64,000 nt of DNA. Origin: Phenylobacterium sp. J426 (GTDB taxonomy: Bacteria; Pseudomonadota; Alphaproteobacteria; Caulobacterales; Caulobacteraceae). Positions 28,932 to 38,422 of the stretch are shown one piece after another. The notes under the pieces were generated by a model. It did not search any database and had not been told where the DNA came from. It worked only from the letters and a program-made list of their open reading frames with translations. The number at the start of each line of letters is the position of its first letter. Positions within the stretch are counted from its first letter, which is position 1. The stretch spans positions 2,170,001-2,234,000 of the forward strand of contig NZ_JAJOMY010000001.1 in assembly GCF_024699945.1 (NCBI RefSeq). Direction: 5' to 3'. The position numbers were made by a program, and so were the translations under genes.

Positions 28932-29354
28932 TTACCGGCTCCAGCACTCCCGGCGTACCGTCGTGCCGTAGTAGCCGTCGCTGGTCCGGCGCAGCTTGCA
29001 TTTGATCCGCCGGCCATCGGGACCGATCATGCCGTTCGGGTCTGGGCCGTAACGGTCGACCGGGACGTTCGAATAGAAGCTCTGCGGATAGCTGAGCCCC
29101 AGCACCGAGCCCAGCACCGAGCCCAGGACCCCGGCCGACGAGCCATAGCCGCCGTAGTAGCGGTTATCGTAGCCGCGGTTGTCGTAGTAGCCGTAGGGCT
29201 GCGGATAGGCCGGCGCCCGGTAGTAGCCGTCGTAGTAGGGACTGTAGCTGGGGGCGGGCGGGTAATAGTACCGCTGGGCCATGGCCTGGCCGGCGATGGC
29301 CGCGCCGCCGGCGACCGTCGCGCCGGCCAGCGCAGCGGTGAGCCACTTGCGCAT
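28932..29354 (-). CDS. Exported Tyr/Pro/Gly-rich protein (140 aa)
   Basis: 140 residues. An N-terminal signal peptide (MRKWLTAALAGATVAGGAAIAGQAMA) predicts export. Residues ~28-75 are strikingly rich in Tyr, Pro and Gly (RYYYPPAPSYSPYYDGYYRAP, YGGYGSS), a low-complexity tract seen in surface or matrix proteins. The C-terminal 50 residues are ordered, with two Cys (IKCKLRRTSDGYYGTTVRRECWSR) that could form a disulfide. The YxxYY-with-C-terminal-Cys layout occurs in many unnamed alphaproteobacterial proteins. Function unknown. It converges on clpB. Confidence 0.75.
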   Translation of the reverse strand: MRKWLTAALAGATVAGGAAIAGQAMAQRYYYPPAPSYSPYYDGYYRAPAYPQPYGYYDNRGYDNRYYGGYGSSAGVLGSVLGSVLGLSYPQSFYSNVPVDRYGPDPNGMIGPDGRRIKCKLRRTSDGYYGTTVRRECWSR

Positions 29355-29454
29355 CGTATAACTCCGTTCGGCGCATCCCTCGGGCCGGCTAAAGGTCCGA
29401 CGCGCCGTACGGGTTCCGAAAGCCCCGCTTGATCAGGGGCTTAGGAGCGCGCGA

Positions 29455-30021
29455 CTAGAAGGTCACCTGGGTGACGCGGCCGCCGCGGGTGACCACCCGG
29501 CGCATCAGGGCCACGGTCGCGCCCTGCGGCTGGCCGGCCGGCCTGGCGATGGTGATCGCATACCAGGCCCCGTTCGGCAGGCCCGTGAAGCTGAAGCGGC
29601 TGTTGGCGTCGCAGGTGGTCCGTTTGACGAAGGGGCCGGCGTCTCCGGGCGGAGCTGACGGCGTCCGCTTGCGCACCTCGTCGGCCGGCAGCGCCGCCCG
29701 CTCGGCCGAGCCGTACAGCACGGTCATCCGGCGGCGCGACCATGGCGTTTCCGGCGTCAGCACGACCCCGGAGCCGGCGCAGGTGTAGACGCCGCCGCCA
29801 TTGCGATAGCCGAGCTGGCCCTGGATGCCGTTGCGGCCCGGCGCCTGGGCCCAGGCGAAGTCCGCGGCCGAGAAGCTGGCCGGCCCGCTGGGCGGCGGTT
29901 CCGGGCGCACCGGACGACCCATGGGGCGGCCGCCGGGCGGCGGCGGGCCGAGCGTCGGTGCGCAGGCGGCCAGGGTGAGGGCCGACAGGCCCACCGCGGA
30001 GAACAGGCTGAAGCGTGTCAT
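29455..30021 (-). CDS. Putative lipoprotein with carboxypeptidase-regulatory-like fold (188 aa)
   Basis: 188 residues from the ATG at 30019-30021, which directly precedes a lipoprotein signal MTRFSLFSAVGLSALTLAAC with lipobox LAAC. A Pro/Gly-rich linker follows (PPPPGGRPMGRPVRPEPPPSG). The remainder has TCAGSGVVLTPETPWSRRRMTVLYG and CDANSRFSFTGLPNGAWYAITI. The latter resembles the carboxypeptidase-regulatory/beta-sandwich motif in which a short-range transport of small molecules is described by a 'phase' of strands. No enzymatic site is visible. Membrane-anchored, role unknown. Confidence 0.7.
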   Translation of the reverse strand: MTRFSLFSAVGLSALTLAACAPTLGPPPPGGRPMGRPVRPEPPPSGPASFSAADFAWAQAPGRNGIQGQLGYRNGGGVYTCAGSGVVLTPETPWSRRRMTVLYGSAERAALPADEVRKRTPSAPPGDAGPFVKRTTCDANSRFSFTGLPNGAWYAITIARPAGQPQGATVALMRRVVTRGGRVTQVTF

Positions 30022-30082
30022 TGCCGGGCCAGCATATAGGCCAATGCGGCGAAACCTTGCCAGCAAAGACGCGCGACCGGCG

Positions 30083-30505
30083 TTAGTCGAGCCGCGGCCG
30101 GCCGCGCCCGGCCTTGACGCCCGACCGCTGCGACTTGGCCTTAAGGCGCCGTTCCTTCGACGCCCGGGTGGGCTTCGTCTTCTTGCGCGGCGGGGGCGGC
30201 GGCCTGGCCGCCTCGCGGACCAGTTCGACCAGCCGCTCGACGGCGGCCTGCCGGTTCAGCTCCTGGGACCGGTGCTCCTGGGCCACCAGCACCAGCACGC
30301 CGTCCATCGTCAGCCGATTGCCCGCCAGCCGGTAGAGCCTCGCCCGCACCGGCTCCGGCAGCGACGGCGAGCCCCGCACGTCGAACCGCAGCTCGATGGC
30401 CGCCGAGACCTTGTTCACGTGCTGCCCGCCCGGCCCCGACGCGCGGACGGCGCGCAGCTGCACCTCCTCGTCGGCGAGCTGGATGGCGGGCGTGACCTCG
30501 ATCAT
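30083..30505 (-). CDS. arfB: Alternative ribosome-rescue factor ArfB (YaeJ, RF-1 domain)
   Basis: 140 residues. The GGQ catalytic motif sits in RAVRASGPGGQHVNKVSAAIELRFDV near residue 25-30. The C-terminus is strongly basic and Lys/Arg-rich (KKTKPTRASKERRLKAKSQRSG), the tail that ArfB inserts in the mRNA channel of a stalled ribosome. It hydrolyses peptidyl-tRNA on ribosomes without a stop codon. The ATG at 30503-30505 is chosen because the N-terminus then matches the family (MIEVTPAIQLADEEV). It is divergent from ilvC. Confidence 0.9.
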   Translation of the reverse strand: MIEVTPAIQLADEEVQLRAVRASGPGGQHVNKVSAAIELRFDVRGSPSLPEPVRARLYRLAGNRLTMDGVLVLVAQEHRSQELNRQAAVERLVELVREAARPPPPPRKKTKPTRASKERRLKAKSQRSGVKAGRGRPRLD

Positions 30506-30596
30506 GCCGGACAGTTGCCACGCTTCGCCCCCCGTCGCGAAGGGGAGGGCCATGACGGGCGCGACGTTTTCGCGGCCCCGATCACCTCGGGTTCCC

Positions 30597-31710
<1,114 letters not shown>

Positions 31711-31754
31711 CCGCGAAGCGGCTCATCCCCGCGAACGCGGGGAGCCAGGACAGG

Positions 31755-31785
31755 AAGGCCCCGGAGCGATCCGGGGCCTTTTCTT
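31755..31785 (+). terminator. Rho-independent terminator after ilvC
   Basis: AAGGCCCCGG (31755-31764) and CCGGGGCCTT (31771-31780) pair perfectly around AGCGAT and are followed by TTCTTT. A smaller hairpin (CCCCGCgaacGCGGGG, about 31727-31742) precedes it. Confidence 0.85.
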
Positions 31786-31810
31786 TCCTCCCCGAACGAG
31801 GGCGGGACGG

Positions 31811-32887
31811 CTACTCGTCCGGGCCCTTGCGCTTCTGCTTGATCCAGGCCCGCGCCTGCTTGTGCCGCCCGGCCCACAGCTTCCTGTTCTCCTGGGCCGC
31901 CCGCGGGTCCTCTCGCCGGTGCTCGTAGGCCAGCTCGGCCTGCAGCTTCTGGAAGCTGGCCCAGCGGTCGGCATCGAGCGTCCCGGCCTCCAGAGCCGCC
32001 CGCACCGCGCACCCCGGTTCGCGGCCGTGGCTGCAGTCCGAGAACCGGCACGCGGCGACCAACTGCTCCACGTCCTCGAACGCCGCCGAGACGCCGCTGT
32101 CGGCCTCCCACAGCCCCAGCTCGCGCATGCCGGGCGTGTCCAGGATCAGCCCGCCCGACGGCAGCAGCACCAGTTCGCGGTGGGTGGTGGTGTGCCGGCC
32201 CCGCTCGTCGCCCTCGCGGATCTCGCCGGTCGACATCCGCTCGCTGCCGGCGAGCGCGTTCAGCAGGGTGGACTTGCCCGCCCCCGACATGCCGAGCAGC
32301 ACGGCGGTCTTCCCCGGCTCCAGCCAGGCGGCGACCGCCTCCAGCCCCTCGCCGCGCTTGGCGGCGATCGGCAGCACCGGCGCGTCCTGGGCGATGGTCC
32401 GCACCTGGTCCACGAACCCTGCCACGTCCTCAGCGAGGTCGGCCTTGGTCAGCACGATGACCGGCTGGGCGCCGCTCTCGTAGGTGGTCGCCAGGTACCG
32501 CTCCAGCCGGCGCAGGTTGAGGTCGGAGTTCAATGAGGTGACCAGGAAGGCGACGTCCACATTGGCCGCCACCACCTGGGCGTGGAGGCCCCGTCCGGCC
32601 GCCTTGCGGACGAAGGCGGTGCTGCGCGGCAGCACATGCTGCACGAACAGCGGCTCGGGGGCTTTCCGCGGCTCGAACGCCACCCAGTCGCCCGCCACCG
32701 GCCGGGTCATCTCTTCCTTCGACCGCATCAGCTTCGAGGCCGCCTTGGCCTCGGCCTCGCCGTCCTCGGTGATCAGGCGATAGCCGCCGCGCTGCTGCAC
32801 GATCACGCGGCCGGCCTTCAGGCCCTGCGCCGCATAGGGCGCGAAGTCGTGCTGGAGCCGTTCGCTCCAGCCGTATTGGTCTAGCAC
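31811..32887 (-). CDS. rsgA: Ribosome small-subunit-dependent GTPase A
   Basis: 358 residues. The circularly permuted GTPase order is clear: G4 TKAD (IVLTKADLAED), G5, then G1 GMSGAGKSTLLNALAG near 200-215, G2, and G3 DTPGMREL. The C-terminal zinc motif is CRFSDCSHGREPGCAV. RsgA checks late 30S maturation. An N-terminal OB-like domain (VAGDWVAFE) precedes the GTPase. It converges on ilvC across the terminator, and its start (MLDQYGWSERLQHDFAPYA) is typical. Confidence 0.94.
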   Translation of the reverse strand: MLDQYGWSERLQHDFAPYAAQGLKAGRVIVQQRGGYRLITEDGEAEAKAASKLMRSKEEMTRPVAGDWVAFEPRKAPEPLFVQHVLPRSTAFVRKAAGRGLHAQVVAANVDVAFLVTSLNSDLNLRRLERYLATTYESGAQPVIVLTKADLAEDVAGFVDQVRTIAQDAPVLPIAAKRGEGLEAVAAWLEPGKTAVLLGMSGAGKSTLLNALAGSERMSTGEIREGDERGRHTTTHRELVLLPSGGLILDTPGMRELGLWEADSGVSAAFEDVEQLVAACRFSDCSHGREPGCAVRAALEAGTLDADRWASFQKLQAELAYEHRREDPRAAQENRKLWAGRHKQARAWIKQKRKGPDE

Positions 32888-33115
32888 TGGGAATGTCCTT
32901 GAAGTCGATTGCCGGAAAGGCGTCGACCGTGGGGACCCGTCCTCTTCAGGAGAGCGGCTGCACTCACGCAGCCATCACGGCGACGCAGCGAAGGGCTGCG
33001 TGGACAATGGGCGACACGAGCATCCTCCTTTGGTTTGCGTGGCCGTTGAGGGGGAGAGCTTGGCGACCGGCCTGCTTCGCGTCAAGAAGACCGCTGAAGC
33101 GAAGGAGTGCCAGCC

Positions 33116-33427
33116 GTGTCCGAAGCCCTGAACGTCGTGATGAACGAGGCCGAGCAGCAGTTCCAGGTGAAGCTGGGCGGCGAGACCGCCTTCGCCGAAT
33201 ACCGCCTGGTCGACCATGGCATCATCCTGCCGCACACCGTCGTACCCGAGAGCTTCGAAGGGAAGGGCGTGGGTTCCGCGCTCGCCAAGGCCGCCCTCGG
33301 CTACGCCCGCGAGCACGACCTGAAGGTCATCCCCACCTGCCCCTTCATGGCCGGCTACATCGGCAAGCACCCCGAGTGGCACGACGTCGTCCACGACGCG
33401 TACCGGGCACAGCTGGGGATCGGTTAG
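33116..33427 (+). CDS. Small GNAT-fold N-acetyltransferase (COG2388/YidJ-like)
   Basis: 103 residues from the GTG at 33116, which has AAGGAG nine bases upstream. The core VVPESFEGKGVGSALAKAALGYAREHDLKVIPTCPFMAGYIGKHPEW matches the small single-domain GNAT proteins of the COG2388 type, with the acetyl-CoA loop GKGVGSAL. Substrate unknown. A second protein of this type lies at 53133-53405. The 228 bases upstream, to rsgA, hold two short hairpins (GGCTGC/GCAGCC at 32956-32973; CGCAGC/GCTGCG about 32984-33000) and no gene. Confidence 0.8.
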   Translation: MSEALNVVMNEAEQQFQVKLGGETAFAEYRLVDHGIILPHTVVPESFEGKGVGSALAKAALGYAREHDLKVIPTCPFMAGYIGKHPEWHDVVHDAYRAQLGIG

Positions 33428-33508
33428 GGGCAGGAGCGCTCCTCTCCACGGCGCTTCCCACCTGGAGCGTTAACGGTCGGGACGTCTGCTCGTCGGACGG
33501 CGGCGAAC

Positions 33509-33522
33509 GTCCGCTACCGACC
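33509..33522. other. Split target palindrome of the insertion sequence (left half)
   Basis: GTCCGC (33509-33514) before the element and GCGGAC (35096-35101) after it become a dyad GTCCGC-N12-GCGGAC once the insertion and one GACC copy are removed. The IS therefore landed inside a small palindrome, within the loop. Confidence 0.6.
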
Positions 33523-35087
33523 GAGGCTGTGTAAAAACGCGAAGCAGGGCAGACTCCTGACACACGGGTCGGGAGGCGCTGATGAGCCGCTTCGTCGAGG
33601 GTGAAGATCGCCGTCAGCCGGTGCTGCTTCCCAGCTGTCTGGACGACTACGTCAGCGACGAGAACCCGGCTCGGCTGATCGACGTCTTCGTTGATGAGCT
33701 GGATCTCGGCGGCCTGGGTTTCGAGATCGTCCCGGCTGCGACGGGCCGGCCGGCGTATCACCCGGCGATGCTGCTGAAGCTATACATCTATGGCTACCTC
33801 AACCGGGTGCAGTCGAGCCGGCGGCTGGAGCGCGAAGCACAGCGCAACGTCGAGCTGATGTGGCTGACGGGGAAGCTCGCGCCGGACCACAAGACCATCG
33901 CCAACTTCCGGAAGGACAACGGCGCAGCGATCCAGGCGGCCTGCGCCCACTTCATTGTGCTGTGCCGTCAGATCGGCCTGTTCACTCAGGCGGTGGCTGC
34001 GGTGGACGGCAGCAAATTCAAGGCGGTGAACACCCGCGACAAGAACTTCACGCCGGCCAAGCTGAAGAAGCGGATCGAGCAGGTCGCGGAGCACATCGCC
34101 GGCTATCTCCAGGAGCTGGACACCGCCGACCGTCTCGAGGGCGAGGCGGTCGAAGCCCGCACCGTGAAGCTCAAGGACAAGATCGCCACGCTGCGGGCGC
34201 AGATGCAGGCGCTGAAGGCGATGGAGGCGCAGGTGGAGGCGTCCCCTGACGGCCAGGTATCGCTGACCGATCCGGACGCGCGATCCATGGCCACGAGCGG
34301 CCGCGGCAGCGGCATCGTCGGCTACAACGTCCAGAGCGTCGTCGACGCCGAGCACCACCTGATCGTCGCCCATGACGTGATCACCACGGGCAGCGATCGC
34401 CAGCAGCTCGCCGAGATGAGCGGCAAGGCCAAGGACGCCATGGGCGTGGAGCGGCTCGAGATGCTGGCCGACCGAGGCTACTTCTCCGGCGAGGAGATCC
34501 TGGCCTGCGAGCAGATCGGCGTGACGCCGTACGTGCCCAAGCCGCTCACCTCAGGTGCCAAGGCCGATGGACGCTTCGGCAAGCAGGACTTTGCTTACGT
34601 GCCCGAGCAGGACGCCTATCGCTGTCCCGGCGGGAGCCTGCTCCGGCGGCGCATGACGACCGTCGAGAAGGGGCTCACCCTGCATCGCTACTGGGATCGG
34701 GCGAGCTGCCAGGCCTGCGCGCTGAAGCCCCAGTGCACGCCCAGCGTCGAGCGCCGGATCACCCGCTGGGAGCATGAAGCCACGATCGAGGCGCTGCAGC
34801 GGCGGATGGATCTCGCGCCCTACGCCATGCGGGCCCGCCGGCGGATCGTCGAACACCCCCTTCGGGACGATCAAAGCCTGGATGGGCCACACCCACTTCC
34901 TAATGAAGCGGCTCCCGAACGTGAAGACGGAGATCAGTCTCCACATCCTCGCCTACAACATGAAGCGGGTGATGCAGATGCTCGGAACGGGGCCGCTGAT
35001 CGCGGCGATCCGGACCTGAGGGAGCGGCGCGTCTAGCCCGCCTGCCATCAGCGGCTCAGCGCCGGCAGCGAGTTTTTACACGGCCTC
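33523..35087 (+). mobile_element. Insertion sequence, IS1182-type, with terminal repeats and 4-bp target duplication
   Basis: The element is 1565 bp. The terminal inverted repeats are GAGGCTGTGTAAAAAC (33523-33538) and GTTTTTACACGGCCTC (35072-35087), 15 of 16 matching. GACC directly flanks both ends (33519-33522 and 35088-35091) as a target-site duplication. It contains a single transposase gene that currently shows one frameshift. The intact duplication and near-identical ends suggest recent insertion. Confidence 0.85.
33582..35019 (+). pseudogene. IS1182-type DDE transposase, one frameshift
   Basis: The transposase begins MSRFVEGEDRRQPVLLPSCLDDYV and shows the DUF772-type N-terminal domain (GRPAYHPAMLLKLYIYGYLNRVQSSRRLE). 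Catalytic blocks include AVDGSKFKAVN, VGYNVQSVVDAEHHLIVAHDV and MLADRGYFSGEEI, with a C-terminal Cys set (CQACALKPQC). After ARRRIVEHP the frame is lost. One extra C in the run 34856-34860 separates it from FGTIKAWMGHTHFLMKRLPNV, the conserved C-terminal Glu-containing region, which ends at 35019. Corrected length is ~478 residues. It may be functional if the indel is an error. Confidence 0.85.
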
Positions 35088-35154
35088 GACCCGTTGCGGA
35101 CCTTGGCGGCACCACAAACCAAACAAGCCTCAGTCGCGGAAGTGGCCGTGGCTC

Positions 35155-35379
35155 TTGGCAGCACACTTCAAAGCCTTGCTCTTGGAGACCCAAGCGCTCG
35201 AAGGACCGCCTGGCAACTGCGATGAGTCGAGCGACGGATCGTACTGGCTGGTCGAAGCGCGCAGGGCGGGCGAGTATCGCTTTTTGGGCCGTCGTACGCC
35301 GAGAGACGATGATCCGGTGAAGGTGTTGGGCTTGGAGATGCGGCGGCTGACCGGTTGGACGTTCAGGACCGACACATGA
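35155..35379 (+). pseudogene. Probable 3' remnant of a small conserved protein gene
   Basis: The frame reads AAHFKALLLETQALEGPPGNCDESSDGSYWLVEARRAGEYRFLGRRTPRDDDPVKVLGLEMRRLTGW. The pattern of Asp-Gly-x-x-Trp, a strand, Arg-Thr/Ser-Pro, and Val-x-x-Leu-Gly before a terminal Trp looks like the end of a real Caulobacterales protein. There is only a TTG start and no ribosome-binding site. The N-terminal part is missing, and the IS lies 68 bases upstream. Decay of a formerly longer gene is the simplest reading. The antisense frame (35130-35498) is less convincing. The rest of 35092-35488 shows nothing I can support. Confidence 0.35.
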
Positions 35380-35488
35380 TGCTCCTGTCGGGGTGGCGCT
35401 GCCCACGCTGCCGTGAACGTCGGCAAACCACCCATCTCTGAAGTCGTCGGAGTCCGCTCTCGGATCACGCCGCGCCGACCGCATATGG

Positions 35489-36229
35489 CTAGGCCCATTG
35501 CACACCCGCCTCACCCCTCATCACCGCCTCGGCCTCCGCCGTGTGCTTCGCCCCGCCGCGCTCGTGCAGCACGAGCGGCGGCAGCAGCTTCAGCGGCGCC
35601 TTGCCGGTCTTCACGGCGCGGACCAGCACCCGCTTGGCCGGCTCGTCGGCATAGGGGTGGACGGACCGGATCTGGAACGAGCCGGCCTTGGCGCTGAGCA
35701 GGTCCAGCAGGTCGGCCAGCCGGTCGGCGCGGTGGATGATCGTGATGGTCCCGCCCTCGCGCACGGCCTTGGTCAGGAACGGCGTCCAGGCGGCGAGGCC
35801 GCCCTCGGCCATCCAGGCGTTGGTCTTCTCCGGGGCTGGCGCGCGCAGCGCCGTCGGGTCGTCGAAGAACGGCGGGTTGGCGATCACCGCGTCGAAGGGT
35901 TCGAGGCCGAGCTTCGCGAACGGGACGTTCACGTCGCCCGCCAGGATCTCCACGCGGTCGCCCAGCCCGTTCAGCCCGACGTTCCGCTCCGCCAGGCCAC
36001 GCGCCGTCTCGTCGCGCTCGACGCCCGTGAACCTCGCCTGCGGCCGCCGCACCGCCGCCGCCAGCAGCGCGCCGCCCGCGCCGCAGCCCGCCTCGATCAC
36101 CCGCTGGCCGGGCAGGGCATCGCAGGCCGCCGCCAGCAGGGCCGCGTCCAGCCCGGCGCGATAGCCGCGGGCCGGCTGCAGCAGCCGCACCCGGCCATCC
36201 AGCAGCCGGTCTTCGGTCGTGGCGTCCAT
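35489..36229 (-). CDS. tRNA1(Val) (adenine-37-N6)-methyltransferase-like protein (TrmN6/YfiC family)
   Basis: 246 residues. The start RLLDGRVRLLQPARGYRAGLDAALLAAACDA is typical of the family. The SAM motif is VIEAGCGAGGALLAAA near 43-58, and the adenine N6-methyltransferase motif IV NPPFFDDP is near 113-120. The family methylates N6 of A37 in a valine tRNA in E. coli. In alphaproteobacteria this branch is usually annotated only as a methyltransferase. It is divergent from the polyprenyl synthase gene. Confidence 0.85.
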   Translation of the reverse strand: MDATTEDRLLDGRVRLLQPARGYRAGLDAALLAAACDALPGQRVIEAGCGAGGALLAAAVRRPQARFTGVERDETARGLAERNVGLNGLGDRVEILAGDVNVPFAKLGLEPFDAVIANPPFFDDPTALRAPAPEKTNAWMAEGGLAAWTPFLTKAVREGGTITIIHRADRLADLLDLLSAKAGSFQIRSVHPYADEPAKRVLVRAVKTGKAPLKLLPPLVLHERGGAKHTAEAEAVMRGEAGVQWA

Positions 36230-36360
36230 ACCCGGCCCTTGCTAGAAGGCGAGACACACGCGTGTCGGTCGCTTGACCGTGACCTAGCGCGTCACCATTG
36301 TCCCGGCAAACGGCGGACGGACGGGGCCCGGACGCTTACGTCGCTAAGGAATTCGTCGTT

Positions 36361-37367
36361 TTGGAAGCCGCCCAGGCCATCGCCCGACCCAAGCCATCCA
36401 TCGATACGCTGCTGGAGCTGGCGGGTCCTGACATGGCGGCCGTCGACGGCCTGATCCGCCAGCACATGGACAGCCCGGTGCCGGTGATCCCGGCCCTGGC
36501 CGACCACCTGATCGCCGGCTCCGCCAAGCGCCTGCGGCCGCTGCTGACGGTGGGCGCCGCGCGCCTCGCCGGCGCCCGCGACGACGCCTGCCTCAAGCTG
36601 GCCGCCGCCGTCGAGTTCATCCACACGGCCACCCTGCTGCACGACGACGTGGTGGACTCGTCCGAGCTGCGCCGCGGCCGGGTCGCGGCCCACCTGATCT
36701 GGGCGCCCCCTCCAGCGTGCTGGTCGGCGACTTCCTGTTCGCCCGCGCCTTCGAGCTGATGGTCGGGGCGGGTTCGATGCCGGCCCTGGAAGTGCTGGCC
36801 CGCGCCAGCCGGGTGATCTCCGAGGGCGAGGTGCTGCAGCTCACCCGCAGCCACGACCTCGACCTGACCCAGGACGTCTATATCGAGATCATCGGCGCCA
36901 AGACCGCCGAGCTGTTCGCCGCCGCGGCGGAAGCCGGCGCCATTTCGGCCGGCGCCTCCCCGAGCGCTGCCGCAGCCTTCGCCAGTTCGGCCAGGACCTG
37001 GGCCTGGCGTTCCAGCTCGTCGACGACGCCCTCGACTACTCCGGCGACGCCGGCACGCTGGGCAAGAACGCCGGCGACGACTTCCGGGAGGGCAAGGTCA
37101 CCCTGCCGCTGCTCTACGCCATGGCCCGCACGGGGGGCTGCCGAGCGCGACTTCTGGGTCCGCACCGTCGATCGACGCGAGCAGACCGACGCCGACTTCG
37201 AGCGCGTTCGCGCCCTGATGGCCGAGACCCGCGCGCTGGACGACACCCTGGCGCTGGCGGCCCGTTACGCCGACGGGGCGAAGGCCGCCCTCGCCGACTT
37301 CCCCTCGAACAGCTGGCGTCCGGCGCTCGAGGACCTGGCCGACTTCGCCGTGCGCCGGCAGGCCTGA
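36361..37367 (+). pseudogene. Polyprenyl diphosphate synthase (octaprenyl type, IspB-like), three frameshifts
   Basis: Trans-polyprenyl synthases build the ubiquinone side chain. Pieces in three frames join into one protein: LEAAQAIARPKPSIDTLLELAG, the first Asp-rich motif in LLHDDVVDSSELRRG, then VLVGDFLFARAFELMVG and VISEGEVLQL. QLVDDALDYSGDAGTLGKNAGDDFREGKVTLPL, the second Asp-rich region, follows, and the end is ALEDLADFAVRRQA. Breaks are a missing G at about 36701-36703, a missing base at about 36955-36960, and an extra G in 37132-37137. A TTG at 36361 with AAGGA upstream is the likely start. Because ubiquinone synthesis is expected to be essential, errors in the sequence are more likely than gene death. 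Confidence 0.85.
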
Positions 37368-37430
37368 ACAACCCAGGATCGGCCTTGAGTCCGCGCGCCG
37401 ACACAGGAACCTGACAGGGATTTGCGCGCT

Positions 37431-37449
37431 CCTCCCGTCCGGACGGAGG
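37431..37449 (+). promoter_or_regulatory. Hairpin pairing with the Shine-Dalgarno of the diiron-protein gene
   Basis: CCTCC (37431-37435) and GT (37437-37438) can pair with AC and GGAGG (37443-37449) around a CCGG loop with one bulged C. GGAGG is the ribosome-binding site of the gene starting at 37456. The same bases are also a near-perfect DNA palindrome, so an operator role is an alternative. Confidence 0.45.
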
Positions 37450-37455
37450 TTGTAC

Positions 37456-38388
37456 ATGTTCCCTGGAACGAGACTGGCGCGCCTGGGCGCGTTCAATCCC
37501 GAATTCCCCGACGCCGAAGCGCTGCACCTGGGCCTCGCCCACTGGAACCACGAGCGGCTGGCCCCGCAGCTGGCCGGGCCGAACTGGCTGGCCGACCTGA
37601 ATCGCGACACCCGGATGCTGCGGCTGGAGGGCGCCTTCGTCGAGGCGTTCCGCGCCCACGTCGCCCCGCTGGTGGAGGACGTGCCCGAAGACCCGGACGG
37701 CTTCATCGCCTGGTTCGAGGCGCTCAAGGACTCCGGCCCGGGCCAGTACGACCCGCTGTTCGACTGGCTGGCCTCCGAGGCCAGCCTCGACCAGATGAAG
37801 TGGTTCCTGACGCAGGAAGCGGCCGGCGAGGCGGGCTTCGACGACCTCGTCGCCTACACCCAGGTGAAGCTGCCTGTGCGGCCCAAGCTGGAGCTCGCCC
37901 GCAACTACTGGGACGAGATGGGCCGCGGCAACGAGGGCGGCATGCACGGTCCGATGCTGGACCGCACCATCCAGCTCCTGGGCCTTACCCCGTCGATCGA
38001 CGGCACCGCCTGGCAGTCGCTGGCGCTCGCCAACACCATGACCGCGCTCGCGACGACGCGACGCTACGTCTACCAGTCGGTGGGCGCCCTGGGCGCCGTC
38101 GAACTCACCGCGCCGACCCGCGTGGCGATGGTGGCCGAGGGGCTGAAGCGCCTTGGCGTCGAACCCGCCGGGCGGAAGTACTTCCAGCTCCACGCCCAGC
38201 TCGACGTCGAGCACTCCCGGGCCTGGAACGCCGAGGCGCTGATCCCGCTGGTGAGCGAAAACCCGGCCTGCGCCCGCCACATCGCCGAGGGCGCGATCAT
38301 GCGCCTGATCCTCGGCGAGCAGTGCTTCGAGAGCTACCGCGCCCACCTGTGGGCCCACCACCACCCGGTGGTCTACGCGGCGGAGTAG
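37456..38388 (+). CDS. Iron-containing redox enzyme family protein (haem-oxygenase-like fold)
   Basis: 310 residues from the ATG at 37456 with GGAGG seven bases upstream. The helical sequence has the metal-ligand pattern of haem-oxygenase-like diiron oxidases: EGAFVEAFRAHVAPL, NYWDEMGRGNEGGMHGPM with Glu and His, and HAQLDVEHSRAWNAEALIPL with His-x6-His. Known members of this broad fold oxidise amino acids, fatty acids or amines, and the present one has no assigned substrate. It stands alone between the polyprenyl synthase and fumC. Its leader can form a hairpin over the Shine-Dalgarno. Confidence 0.75.
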   Translation: MFPGTRLARLGAFNPEFPDAEALHLGLAHWNHERLAPQLAGPNWLADLNRDTRMLRLEGAFVEAFRAHVAPLVEDVPEDPDGFIAWFEALKDSGPGQYDPLFDWLASEASLDQMKWFLTQEAAGEAGFDDLVAYTQVKLPVRPKLELARNYWDEMGRGNEGGMHGPMLDRTIQLLGLTPSIDGTAWQSLALANTMTALATTRRYVYQSVGALGAVELTAPTRVAMVAEGLKRLGVEPAGRKYFQLHAQLDVEHSRAWNAEALIPLVSENPACARHIAEGAIMRLILGEQCFESYRAHLWAHHHPVVYAAE

Positions 38389-38422
38389 GGAGGTCGGGCC
38401 CCTGTGAGGGGGCAGCCGTGCC

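Noticed and set aside
35130-35498. 122-codon frame on the minus strand after the IS
   Set aside because: The opposite strand gives a more protein-like pattern. The minus frame has irregular composition and no start signal.
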